This document shows positions 10,534-26,360 of a DNA stretch of 64,000 nt, in pieces. A program made the translations under genes and the position numbers. The notes below the pieces were generated by a model that was not told the DNA's origin, searched no databases, and saw only the letters and a list, made by a program, of their open reading frames with translations. Where the stretch lies: the NCBI GenBank assembly GCA_045837725.1, contig JBEWZL010000309.1:1-64000 (forward strand), written 5' to 3'. Positions within the stretch are counted from its first letter, which is position 1; every line of letters begins with the position of its first letter. Source of the stretch: Vermamoeba vermiformis. Lineage: Eukaryota; Tubulinea; Echinamoebida.

Positions 10534-12006
10534 TTAGTTAGCTAACTCAAATTCGACGCCCGCTTCTGAAAAACGACTAGATAATCAATTTGAGTAATTT
10601 CAAAGAGAGACAGCTTCAATAACAATAGGCATAAATGCATGATTAACACCACACAACTCACTACACTGACCATAATAAACCCCAGGTCGTTTAATAAAAA
10701 GAGTTAACTGATTCAACCTACCAGGTACAGCATCAGCTTTAACATTCATCGAAGGAACAGCTCAAGAATGAAGAACATCACCCGCTGTTATCAATACCCT
10801 AATATGAGTATTAATAGGAAGCACTACCCTATTATCTACTTCAAGTAATCTAAACTGCCCTAACTCCAAATCATTTTCTGTAATCATGTAACTATCAAAA
10901 TTTATCGAGTTTTCTTCAGTATAGTCAGAGTATTCGTACGATCAATACCATTGATGTCCAATTGCTTTTAAAGTGATTGACGGATTAATGACTTCATCTA
11001 AAGAATAAAGCAATATAAATGAGGGAACAGCAATAAAAATTAATATAATTGTAGGAATAATGGTTCATATAATCTCTAACTTAGTGTTGTGAACAGTATA
11101 AGATTGAGCATTTATAAAAGAATAAAGCGAACGAGGGGTTGCAACATCAACTGGAGAAAGTCTATTAAAAGAACTTACATATAATGAATTGCTGAAATTA
11201 AATTTATTCTTTAAAAAAGAGCTAAAAAATACTGAAAAATGAGAACTTAGCTCTACAATTTGAGGTATTTTATTATAAGAATAAAGATTTTCTAGAGAAT
11301 TTAAATCTAAGCTATTTACAATGGACCGAGAAGATAATTTGTATGCACTTTCTTTTGATAAATTATAGAAATGAGTGAATAAGAATTCCCTATTTTTATA
11401 AAAATTTTTATAATCTAAGTCGTTGAAAATTGAAATTATAGACAAATAAGAGATAATGTTAGATAAATACATTAAATAAGAAGATGAATTACGAGTTTTA
11501 TAAAAGAACCCATTAGAAACAATACTATTAGGGAACAAATTTTTGTATCCTAAGTTACTATAATCACCAAAGAGTTTAGCTACAAAAGACTCAAGTTTAG
11601 AAAACACTGACAAAAAATTTAAAGACAAAGATTTAACAAACATTATTAACCTTAATAAATAAGTAAGATAAGAGGAACCTTTCGTAGCGATAATGTAAAC
11701 TAGATCAGTTAAAGTATTTATTATCCACGAGTAAAATCTAGAATAATACGAAGAATAAAGAAACTTATTAAAAGCTGGAAAAAAAATGGTATTCAAAAGC
11801 GCGGCTTTTAAAAACCCCACGCTACTAAAAATATTAACATAAAAGTAAGACTCCCTAACACGAGTTATATTTATAGCATTAATAAGTATAAATATAACAA
11901 CACTAACAATTACAACTAAATAAAACATAATTTCATGATGTAACTCAACTAAAGCTTCAGCGAAGGGGGTAGCCGAGTCTTTAAAGGTAATAGAATTAAA
12001 AAACAT
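10534..12006 (-). CDS. cox2: cytochrome c oxidase subunit 2 with large in-frame insertion
   Basis: Carries the CuA centre that accepts electrons from cytochrome c. The first transmembrane helix (about residues 24-44, [15 protein letters not shown]) is followed by some 230 extra residues before the second helix (HNTKLEII, then UGA-Trp and [10 protein letters not shown], about residue 305 on). The usual spacer is about 25-40 residues, so the protein is 490 rather than about 250 residues long. The CuA site is intact: [17 protein letters not shown], with HQWYWSYEY and [11 protein letters not shown] upstream. The insert is Ser/Asn/Tyr/Phe-rich and matches no family I know. Brown-algal and ciliate cox2 genes also carry large insertions. 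Confidence 0.95.
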
Positions 12007-12053
12007 AAAAAGAAAGAAGAAAAATTTCTATAAACGTTAGCTCCAATTTCACA

Positions 12054-12127
12054 TAAGCCCGGAAGGATTTGAACCTTCATCGCAACCGTTATGAGCGGCG
12101 AATTTTAACCATTTAAACTACGGGCTC
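12054..12127 (-). tRNA. trnM(cau): tRNA with CAU anticodon, copy 2 (Met or Ile2)
   Basis: Identical to the copy at 3109-3182 across the whole gene and short flanks (85 bp). It lies between nad5 and cox2 and could act as a processing punctuation mark there. Confidence 0.85.
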
Positions 12128-12163
12128 TTATAAATTTTTAATGTTTTAACTAGTTAAAAAAAA

Positions 12164-14170
12164 TTAGTTAAAAAGTAAAATAACTAAAGTGCTGAAAACA
12201 ATAACAAACAACAAACCAGGTTCAAAGAGATACAACCACGGAAAATTAAAAGCAAATAAAGTCAAAAGTAATAATAGGCCTAATAGAAAAATAAAAGCGT
12301 AATGGTAGATTAAACCAGACTGGAAACCAGAAACCTTATATGAAGCAGACCTAAAAAAATTCATTAAACCTAACGGACCTAAAAATTCTAAAATACCCTT
12401 ATCTACTGATTTTACAAAAAAATAATAGCCAAAATTTATTGTTTTACTCATCACAAAGTCATTGTAAACATTATCAAAATATCATTTTCTATTAAAAAAT
12501 AAGTATATACTATTTAAAATGGACGCCTGTTTTGTGAGAGTAGAGGTAAACATTGAAAAATTATAAATAAAAAATGAAATAAAGCAGCCTAACAAACTAA
12601 AGCATAACGGCATTAGTTTTAAAGACGGTGATAATAAGTGAGCGTCCCAAAAAACACTATTAGATAATCAGAATGTTGTAGAATTAGACCAAAAACCGGA
12701 AGCTGGAGATAAAATTATATCCTTAAAAATAAAACCAGAAAATATACTTAAAAAAGATAAAATTAAAAGAGGAATATACATAATAAGTGGAGCATCATGA
12801 CAATGATCTAAGTAAGAACGGTAACTAGACGGATATTGAAGAAAAGTTAAATAAATAATTTTAAAGGAATAAAAAGCCGTAAAAAAAGCACCTAAAATCG
12901 CAAGCCAACCTATTATAAAAGCATCAATCCTAAACGACGAAAATACAAGTTCTATTATAAGATCTTTTGAATAAAACCCAGCCAAAAAAGGAAAACCCAT
13001 AAGCGCTAAGGAACCTAACCAAAATAATACATATGAAAACGGCAATAAAGAAATAGTACCACCATAACGACGCATATCTTGTTCATCACCCAGCGCGTGT
13101 ATAACAGAACCAGCACCTAAAAATAACAGCGCTTTAAAAAAAGCATGAGTAAACAAATGAAAAAAACTTACAAAATATAAAGACATACCTGCAGCTAAAA
13201 CCATGTAACCTAGCTGACTACAAGTCGAATAAGCTATTACACGTTTTATATCATTTTGAAAAACCCCAACCGTAGAAGCAAGAAAAGCCGTTAAAGCACC
13301 AAAGAATGTTACAACACCAAGTGAATAATTTGAGTATTCAAAAAATATGGAAGCCCTAACAAGTATAAAAACACCAGCAGTCACCATTGTAGCCGCATGT
13401 ATAAGAGCTGAAACGGGTGTTGGGCCTTCCATAGCGTCGGGTAACCAAACATGCAACCCAATTTGCGCCGATTTACCAGCGACCCCCACAAACAAAAGCA
13501 ATGATATCAAATCAAGCGAATTAATAGAAAAATTTAAAAAGCTGTAGTCCATATTATGCAAATAAGGAACTAAAGCGAAAACTGAGCCATAATTTAGAGT
13601 ATTAAAAAGATCAAAAATAACTAAGATGGCTATAACAACACCTATATCACCAACCCTATTAACTACCATAGCCTTGATAGCAGACTTATTAGCAGCCAAT
13701 CGAGTAAATCAGAAACTAATCAATAGATACGAAGCCAACCCTACGCCTTCCCAACCAACAAACATCTGTAAGAAATTGTCCGCCGTAACCAAAATTAGCA
13801 TAAAAAAAGTAAAAAGCGAGAGATAAGAAAGAAATCTTTGAAGATGAGGATCGTGATCCATATATGAAATGGAATACAAGTGAACAAAAAATGAAATCGT
13901 TGTTACAACAATCAACATCAAAGCTGTTACCGAATCAAAAAGAAAACCCCAAGTAATATCTAAAACATCAATATTCAATCAAGTAAAAAGGTTCAAACGG
14001 ATTAAGCTTTTTGAAACACCTAATTCAAAAAATGAAAATCAAGACAACAAGGTTGTAAGAAACATTAGAGAAAAAGCAATAATAGCAGAACCTTGACGGC
14101 CAAAAAATCTACCAAATAGACTTAATAAAAAAAAGGAAAGCAAAGGAAAATATAAAACTAACAAATACAT
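12164..14170 (-). CDS. nad5: NADH dehydrogenase subunit 5
   Basis: NuoL-family subunit at the distal end of the complex I membrane arm, 668 residues. Diagnostic segments: [16 protein letters not shown] followed by UGA-Trp, [51 protein letters not shown] and [19 protein letters not shown], with the pump residues Glu (GWEG) and Lys/His kept. The C-terminal lateral-helix region is present but variable. The start ATG at 14170 lies 9 nt after rps4. Confidence 0.95.
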
Positions 14171-14179
14171 ATTATTTAA

Positions 14180-14872
14180 TTAAGTTATATCATTTAATCT
14201 ATATATATCAAGTAAAACAGGAAAAGATATATCCTTTAAGTTGGGGTTAGAAAAAATGCAAGCGAACATCATTTTAGAATTCAAAAAAATATACCTAGGA
14301 GTATTAAAATACACCATATTGTTTCTTAACCTAAAAACAAAATTCGAACGTAATTTAATTACAGTACGCGGCAATAATCTAACAATTTGAAAAGGTTTAA
14401 TCATAAAATTATTTGTTAACGGAATTTTTGCATCTACTATGACGTTACCATGATTTATAAATTGACTTAAAAACAGTATATTTGGTACCCAATTCACTCT
14501 ATAAAGAAAAGTTGAAATACGAGATTCCACTAAAAGTAAAAAATTATTAACCCACAAACCAAAAGAAGCAGACGACATTCTGGAAAAGTTAAAAACCTTA
14601 CGCTGATTTATACCCTTATAAAATAACCTAACAAGCTGCATAGACACAAATTTTCATTTCTTTCGCTTGTGGGCTTTATCTGGGTTAATTATATCAATCC
14701 GATAAATAAATTGTCTAAATCTTTGTTTTGCCCTCTCAGCCCTATAACGGTAGGAATCCTGAAAAAATTTAACAACAGGATGACCAAAAACGGGGTTGCT
14801 GTTTAACAACCCCCAAACGTCCAGCTCGAACCTTTTGTAAAGTTTAAACTGATACTTTATCAACTTCGGCAT
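14180..14872 (-). CDS. rps4: ribosomal protein S4
   Basis: Small-subunit assembly protein, 230 residues. The C-terminal half holds an S4 RNA-binding domain: LVESRISTFLYRVNWVPNI, then LSQFINHGNVIVD, equivalent to L..RLD..LYR.gf...r.A.Q.I.HGHi.vN. The N-terminal 70 residues are basic, with a UGA-Trp at codon 73 joining the two parts. It lies between cox1 and nad5. Confidence 0.88.
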
Positions 14873-14891
14873 AATTTTTTTCTATATAGAT

Positions 14892-19402
<4,511 letters not shown>

Positions 19403-19410
<8 letters not shown>

Positions 19411-22144
19411 ATATTTTTTTAATTTTTTTTATTATTTTTATTATAAACTCTTTTATCAAAAAAAGAGAAAAAAGAACAATCATCATAAATATACAAATCC
19501 AAAGCACAAAAAATGTTTTAAAAAAGTAAATTAAAAAAACAAAAACCTTTTTAGACCTTGACCACCTACTTATAGAAGTATGAATATACTCACGTCAACG
19601 CACATAAAGTACCGTCATAAATTCAAAAACATTTGTACGAAAAAATGTGTAAAAACCACCAAAAAAAGAAAAGGAACCAGTAAAAAAGTCTGACATGGTA
19701 TCATTATAATTTTTTTTTCGTTGAGCATTAAGTTTTTGTTCAAAGTTCATAAGACGAACTGATTTTTCTACATCATCTGAAATTTCTTCTTCAAAGCTCT
19801 GTTTTTGTACCTCAAATCGCTTCCTAAAAAGAGAGTTAAAAGAATCAACGCCAAGAAATTTTTTAAAATGTATTAAATAAGAATTATATAAGTCGATGGA
19901 CTTATCAAAGTTGACATCGTAATAGTCTTCAAATTTATTTACATTTAAAAAAAGTTTTCCCATCATACGCTCATAAAACGCAAAGACATATCACCCAACC
20001 AAATGGCGCGCTTTTTCAGCGTAATCATTAAAAAAAGAATGTATTTTAACAGCGTTGGGGGTAGCAAGAACAGAATAGTAGTAGTAAACTACACGAATCA
20101 ACAATGCATCATAATAATCTCAAAAAAAATGAAGCAATTTATCATAATACTTAACATGGATTAAATGCCATTGCGTAGAAGCGCTTAACGATGATAATTT
20201 GAAATACTGCGAATTATTTAGAAAACCAGTAACTGCTGTAGAAGTATACAATTTAAACTTCTTAATCTTAAACAATTCAATAAAGTCATTAACTAAAAGA
20301 GAAAAAATCTGAGATGCCGAAGAATTAAATAATTGTATAAAGTCGTGAGCGTATATTGAACTTGTATCAAGTATAGTATTAGTATTTAAAAAACTAAAAT
20401 AATTCCAATAGAACTTTAAAAAGTTAAAAAAACCATAAACATGAAATTTAGGGTGTAATAACCCTTGGTTTAAGGAATGTGCTTGCCGAACAAATGATCA
20501 ATAATAAGGCAACTCGTATTCAAGCTCCAATCTTGAATATTCCAAATCAAAAAGTCTCTCAAAATAGTACATAGGGTATTTGCTATTTAAGCCGATTTTT
20601 AAAAAAGACTTAATTTGGTCAGGCGTAATTCGAGAAGCTTTTTGAGTTTTAAAAAAGTAAGGAATAAATTGAACATTATTAAATCTTAAAAAATATGGTC
20701 GTACTCTTCTAAAAATATAAGAGGTATTATAATATAACAAATTAGCATAATGAGGGTTTACACCAAAAAAGTAGTTTAAAATCGATCTTAAGTTTGAATT
20801 AAAACGAAATAATCTTTTTATAGAAAAAAAATCTTCAATATTAGAAAAAACTAAATAATTTAATGATCTAAGCTTAAAAACAACATAATAAAAAAGCAAA
20901 TAAAAGCGACCGATAATTGATGAAAGGTTGGGGGTTTTAAAAAAAATAAAATACTGAAAAATAGCTAAATATTTTTGAGAATAAAAATAATAATATTTAA
21001 TTAATACAAAACGGTATAAAAAGTAAGATAATAATAAAACTGCAAGAATATAAACAATCGGAACTAAGTAAGCAAGAACTAAAACCAGTTTTAAAAGCAA
21101 AATACCTGCAGTTAATAAAGAATAAATGTAAATAAACTTAAAGGGTACATAAAATAGTAAATAAAAAAATTGTAAAATATATAAAAAATTTATTATTATA
21201 AAATAAATCAAAACAAAACTAAAAATAATTAAATTAAAAAAAACTCTACTAAATGGCCGTACTATATGAAATATATAATAACCATTTAAAACATCTTCGT
21301 AATCAAAATAACAATCCCTCAATAGAGCAAATTGTCAAACTTCATGCTTAATAACGCGAGTATCGGGTTGAATATCCTCAAATTGAGGATATTTTTTCGA
21401 AATACCAGGTTTAAAAATCAAAACAAAAGGTAAGTCACTTCAAACAAAAAGTAACTTTATTCAAATTATCATTCTTAAAATTAATTTTATCTGCTTTTTA
21501 GTCTTTATAATTTTTTTACGACGTAAAAATCTCAATAAAGAGACCAAATAACCAGTGATATACCAAAGACCGAATTTCAATAAAAGTTGAATAGGATAAA
21601 AAAGTGTTACAATACCCAAAAAAAATTTTATTAACCTGCGCCCAATACGAAACCTATGACCAACCCGCGTAGGTGAAGATGGTAAGTTTCAAATTTTTGA
21701 TCAAAGCGATCCTAGCGGTTGAACCGAACGCTTTATTAATAAAGCGTTCGGTTCAACCGCTAGGATCGCTTTGATCAAAAATTTGACCGAATAACCACAT
21801 ACATAATAAGACCGTCTATAAAAGTAATAACGGCGCATCAAACGCTCTTTTATTACTTTTAAAGTACCAAAATGATACACCAATTGAGCATATGGTTCAA
21901 TTATATGAGCTACTTTTATATAAGATCAAAACCCCAAAAACTTATAAAACAAAGCAACAAAGATACTCCGAAAAAGAAACAACGAAAGTAAAAAAACAGA
22001 CTTAAAAAGAAAAACGATGTAAATAGGTAAAAAAACTAAAAAATAAAATAATTTAAACAAAAATAAAAGAAAATACCTCACAATCAAAAGAAAAGAAAAG
22101 AAAATAATTTTAAAAAATAAAATAAATAACCTAAAAACTAACAT
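19403..22144 (-). CDS. hypothetical giant membrane protein, orf913
   Basis: Unrecognised 913-residue ORF reading UGA as Trp. Its start overlaps the orf558 stop (ATGTTAG, start 22144) and its own stop overlaps the start of orf961. Residues 1-70 are almost purely hydrophobic. A second hydrophobic block spans about 300-385, and the rest is Phe/Tyr/Lys-rich. Residues about 120-152 are encoded by a perfect 98-bp palindrome that keeps the frame open. The C-terminal third includes a charged, coiled-coil-like stretch (QKQSFEEEISDDVEKSV) and ends in hydrophobic sequence. No family motif recognised. Confidence 0.78.
21689..21786. repeat. perfect 98-bp palindrome inside orf913
   Basis: Two 49-bp arms with no spacer; centre ATTAAT between 21737 and 21738. 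All 49 pairs match. It contains GC-richer sequence than its surroundings (GCGATCCTAGCGGTTG). The orf913 reading frame passes through without a stop. Confidence 0.98.
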
Positions 22145-23814
22145 AAAAAATTATTATTACTATTATTATTATTAACCCTCTTTGTAGGACTCTTTGAATT
22201 CAAAACATTAAAATGAGTGTTATATTGTCGCGAAAAAAACCAGTTTTCACTCGCTTCAGCAACTCCAAAAACATTTTGGTTTAAACTAAAAAAAAAATCA
22301 GCACCCCATATCGGCAAATCGTTTACATTAAAATAATCTAGATACAATGGAAAAGGTGGTGGTAAAATAGAAGCAGAAAAAAAAGACAACTTATTTGTAG
22401 TTAAGTACATATTTTTAGGGAAAAAAAAGCCATTATGGTGGCGATAATTATCAATATAGGAAGATGTAATGGAAAATATGTTAGAAAAAACCCTGTCCTT
22501 TTGATAAATATAGTAAAAAATTTTATCAACAGTTTTCTTACTGTTATAAGTAAAAGTTAAATTAGAAGATAACAAAAAATCATATATATTCCTCTTTTCA
22601 AAAAAATTTAAATTTTTTTGAAAAGAGGAATATATATAACGATAAAATTTCACTAATAAATTCTTTGAAGTCTCCTTTAAAGAAGCTTTATATAAATTCA
22701 TCTCAAAGTTAAACTGACCTGTTGATACTAAATCTGAAATTTTTACAACACGAGCTAAAGTGGCATAAAAAAAAGCTCATAGGTGCGCATGAAATAGCTT
22801 AAATATAAAAACTAAAGTGACATTAAAAATAGGCAAAACTATTTTTGAATATAAAAAACGCCGAATATTAAATCTGTTAAAATATGTAAAAAACTGAACT
22901 AAAAAGAATATACGTCAAAATATAAAAATAAAACCAAAAGTCGTAGCTCAGCCCATAAAGTGTAAGTCTATAAATTGATCATAATAAAACATGGAGGCAG
23001 CAGACTGAGAGACACCCCAACAAATTAAAAAAGAAAACAGAAACATAAAAAAATAAATTTCTCAACGATAAAAATGCCCATTGTCATCTCATTCAACAGG
23101 ATGTTGCGGATAAGCGAAATTCACCTCTTCATTATCTTCGATAGACGGCTCAATAACACCACGTCTATCTTCACGAAAAAAATATCAATGATTTTGAGCT
23201 TCCTCCTCATCAATCTCCTCAGTTTCTCGTCTATTTAAGGAACCATCCTCTATCATACGAGTATAAGTAAACGAAAAAAAATAAATCATACCTAAATAAA
23301 TCGAAGCATAAAACATCTCCAGAGTAGAATAAAAATGATGTCGCTTAAAATAAAACATTACAAAAGAGGAAGACATAAGCTTAGGACTAAAGGCATAGCA
23401 TTCAAGAGTATGTGAATAGAGCAATAAAAAAATACGCGTATGCTTCATAGCTCACGCATGTTTTTTCGATTTTCCGTAAGTACGAACATTATAATCACCA
23501 AACATTCGATCTACATTAAGCAGATTTCTATATGGTTTCATGTGTTTATTATAAGCAGCGTGCAAATAGGTCTGGCTAAAATATGTTCTATAATTATAAT
23601 TATAATCTAACTTCATAAAGCTTAGATTTTGAAACCCAAAATCTGAATTAAAGGAATAACTATAAGTAGAACCAAAATTATTAAAAAATCAGAAAAACAT
23701 AGAATGTAAAACTTCTAAGGTAAAATCATAAAAAAATAAATCAGAAAAAAAAGAAAGCTCAGGTTGAGCAATTAAAAGAACCAATAAGGCAGAAGATAAA
23801 ACAACCAAAGGCAT
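22138..23814 (-). CDS. hypothetical membrane protein, orf558
   Basis: Unrecognised 558-residue ORF, first of three consecutive overlapping giant ORFs upstream of cox1. It starts at 23814 (MPLVVLSSALLVLLIAQ), a signal-anchor-like hydrophobic N-terminus. Further hydrophobic segments lie near residues 140-185, 246-265 and 280-310. An acidic linker (RRETEEIDEEEAQ) sits near 195-208. Residues 393-411 are encoded by a perfect 56-bp palindrome. The end is Asn-rich (NNNNSNNN). UGA codons read as Trp throughout. It follows the trnP inverted repeat. Function unknown; conserved overlap with orf913 suggests they act together. Confidence 0.78.
22582..22637. repeat. perfect 56-bp palindrome inside orf558
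   Basis: 28-bp arms, no spacer, centre between 22609 and 22610. A+T-rich with a CCTCTTTTC block in each arm. Confidence 0.95.
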
Positions 23815-23976
23815 ATATTTTTATTTTATTTTTATTTTTATTAAATAAAGTCGATACCGCATACGACTTAGCCTCAAAAATGTTTTATAAACTTCTAAAG
23901 CGCATCTTAAACACATCCGGAACAAGCAGGCTACTGCTTGGTATGTGTTGTGTTAAGTGCTCGTGCGTCAGGGTTG
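23815..23976. other. intergenic spacer with left arm of trnP inverted repeat
   Basis: Non-coding stretch upstream of orf558. It is A/T-rich next to orf558, then changes abruptly to G+C-richer sequence from about 23890, and contains the left arm (23914-23982) of the inverted repeat around trnP. No other gene seen. Confidence 0.7.
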
Positions 23977-24114
23977 GCAGGGCGGCGGGACTTGAACCCG
24001 CAATTTCTGGTACCCAAAACCAGCGCGTTAGCCAATTCCGCTACACCCTGCCAACCCTGACGCACGAGCACTTAACACAACACATACCAAGCAGTAGCCT
24101 GCTTGTTCCGGATG
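23914..24114. repeat. 69-bp perfect inverted repeat enclosing trnP
   Basis: Arms 23914-23982 and 24046-24114 are exact reverse complements over 69 bp. The 63-nt spacer is nearly all of trnP(ugg), whose acceptor stem forms the innermost part of the arms. The arms are far richer in G+C than the neighbourhood. A further imperfect hairpin (AATAGGCGG/CCACCTATT) follows at about 24118-24145. Confidence 0.97.
23977..24050 (-). tRNA. trnP(ugg): tRNA-Pro(UGG)
   Basis: Acceptor CAGGGTG/CGCCCTG, anticodon stem-loop CTGGT-TTTGGGT-ACCAG (UGG), T-arm GCGGG-TTCAAGT-CCCGC. Both gene ends extend into the 69-bp inverted repeat, so the transcript could form a continuous stem beyond the acceptor stem that must be cut away by processing. 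Confidence 0.9.
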
Positions 24115-24146
24115 CGGCAATAGGCGGGCGCATAACCACCTATTGC

Positions 24147-24218
24147 TGTCCGAGAGTGGAATCGAACCACCGACCTAATGATTTTCAGTCATTCGCTCTA
24201 CCACTGAGCTACTCGAAC
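24147..24218 (-). tRNA. trnF(gaa): tRNA-Phe(GAA)
   Basis: Acceptor GTTCGAG/CTCGGAC, anticodon arm AATGA-CTGAAAA-TCATT (GAA), discriminator A. Confidence 0.92.
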
Positions 24219-24220
24219 GG

Positions 24221-24307
24221 CAAGGAAAGTGGGATTTGAACCCACGATGCGGGAGACCGCAAAGTTCCTTAGCAAAGAACCGCCTTAAACCGCTCGGCCA
24301 TTTCCTC
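24221..24307 (-). tRNA. trnS(gcu): tRNA-Ser(GCU)
   Basis: Class II tRNA with long variable arm; acceptor GAGGAAA/TTTCCTT, anticodon arm GTTCT-TTGCTAA-GGAAC (GCU). Reads AGC/AGU. Confidence 0.9.
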
Positions 24308-24326
24308 ATTATGGTAAGCAACCGAC

Positions 24327-24399
24327 TGGAGTTGACAGGACTTGAACCTGCAACCTTTTACATGCAAAACAACCGCTCTCCCAATTGAGCTACAACCCC
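24327..24399 (-). tRNA. trnA(ugc): tRNA-Ala(UGC)
   Basis: Acceptor GGGGTTG/CAACTCC, loop TTTGCAT with anticodon UGC, T-arm GCAGG-TTCAAGT-CCTGT. The anticodon stem is weak (G.A and G.U pairs). Confidence 0.85.
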
Positions 24400-24418
24400 T
24401 TTTCTGACTTAATAGAGA

Positions 24419-25219
24419 TTAACTTATTACAATTCAATTACCTCAACAATAAACAGAAAAGTAAAGGAAAAGTCAAACTACGTCCACAAAGTGTCAGTAT
24501 CAAGCAGCAAACTCAAAACCTAAATGGTGGCCAGGAGTAAGATGTTTCTGCATAAATCTTATAAAACAAACAATCAAGAAAATCGTACCCACAATTACAT
24601 GAAGGCCGTGCAAACCTGTAAGCATATAGAACGCTGAACCATACACACCATCAGAAATACCGAATGGAGCAGAAACATACTCTTGAAGCTGCATTAAAAT
24701 GAATAAAATTGCTAAAGTAATAGTAGCGACAAAACCCCCGACAGCATATTCGTACAGCTTTCCTAAAACAGCTCTATGGGCTCAAGTAATCGAAGCACCA
24801 GAAGTTAAAAGAATTAAAGTATTTAAAAGTGGAACACCATATGGACTAAAAACAGATAAACCAACCGGAGGTCATTCAGCACCAACTCAAATAGAAGGAA
24901 CCAAACTAGAATGAAAAAATGCCCAAAAAAAGGCAGCGAAAAACATAATTTCTGAAGCAATAAATAATATAAAACCAATCTTCAACCCTCTTTGAACAGC
25001 AGTTGAATGATAACCTAAATAGGTAGACTCCCTAATAACATCTCGTCACCAAGCCACTAAAGTTATTACTAACATTATAAAACCAATCATTGCTAAGTAA
25101 CCACCGAATAAATAAAAGTGCATATACATAACAGTACCTGTAGTCATAAAAAGCAAGCTAAAAGCTGTTAAAAAAGGTCAAGGACTACGATCAACCAAAT
25201 GGAATAAATGTCTTTTCAT
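24419..25219 (-). CDS. cox3: cytochrome c oxidase subunit 3
   Basis: Membrane subunit stabilising the catalytic core of complex IV, 266 residues and seven helices. Family motifs: HLVDRSPWPFLTAF at the N-terminus, [50 protein letters not shown] and, after [13 protein letters not shown]-Trp then YWHFVDVVWLFLY. The conserved W-Y-W-H-F-V-D block is interpretable only with UGA=Trp. Start ATG at 25219 ([10 protein letters not shown]). Confidence 0.96.
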
Positions 25220-25299
25220 AAAATTTTATATTAGTTATTTTTATATTATAACCTGTACATTTCACCACATTTATAATCCCGTTATTCATAAACTTAATC

Positions 25300-25604
25300 C
25301 ACAAATTTCATAAAAATTAGTATTAGCTAGCTAACATATTGCGATGTTTGTACTGCTAACCTATTTCGTCTTAGTATTAGACTTTCATGTATAAGAACAT
25401 TAAAGAATTTTTCCTACTTATATTATTTCAGCAGTTAAAAATAATGTATGTAGCGTCCCAGCAATGCGACTAGTGTGACAGCTGGATAACAATTGATACA
25501 CCCAAAACAAGTTAAACTTTAAACATCCGGTCCTCTCATACTAGGCTTAGGGCTTTAACATTCTCATTCTCACAGTAGATAGGGACCAAACTGTCTCACG
25601 ACGT

Positions 25605-25655
<51 letters not shown>

Positions 25656-25669
25656 AACCTACTTCTGCT

Positions 25670-25704
<35 letters not shown>

Positions 25705-25921
25705 GATCCCGGCGATGAGGACTCTTGGGGATCATTAGCCTGTTATCCCTAGCGTACCTTTTATCCGTTGAGCGATGACTTTTCCACATAATATCACCGG
25801 ATCACTATGACCGACTTTCGTCCCTGTTTGGCGTGTCTGCCTAACAGTCAAGCAAACTTATACCATTGCGCTCTAAAGATTCAGAAAATCTTGAGTTTAC
25901 CTTTGCACGCCTCCGTTACTT

Positions 25922-25952
<31 letters not shown>

Positions 25953-26228
25953 AACCATGCATTGTCTTAAATATCAATTAGTTCAAAAAAAATAAAAGAA
26001 CACTATTTCATTGTTGCCTCAAAAATTGGCCGGAGCCAAGTTCTCATAGGCTAATGTCTATCCTACACATTTATTTTTCTTAAACAGTACAAAGGTGAAG
26101 TAAAGGTGCATAGGGTCTTTCCGTCTTGCTGCGAGTACTCCGCATCTTCACGAAGAATTCAATTTCGCTGAGTAGGTACTGGAGACAGTGGGGAAGTCGT
26201 TACACCATTCATGCGCGTCAGCAATTAA

Positions 26229-26268
<40 letters not shown>

Positions 26269-26322
26269 AGCCGCCGTTTACTGGGGCTTCAATTCTTGGC
26301 TTTAACCAATCCTTTTTACCTA

Positions 26323-26360
<38 letters not shown>

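Noticed and set aside
10534-12006. Group I or II intron in cox2
   Set aside because: The extra sequence is one open frame continuous with both exons and shows no intron core motifs, maturase or homing endonuclease signature by eye.
23880-24239. 119-codon plus-strand ORF across the trnP region
   Set aside because: It runs antisense through trnP, trnF and the inverted-repeat arms, with the peptide reflecting tRNA sequence.
25547-25789. 80-codon ORF in rnl
   Set aside because: It overlaps the highly conserved domain V of 23S rRNA.
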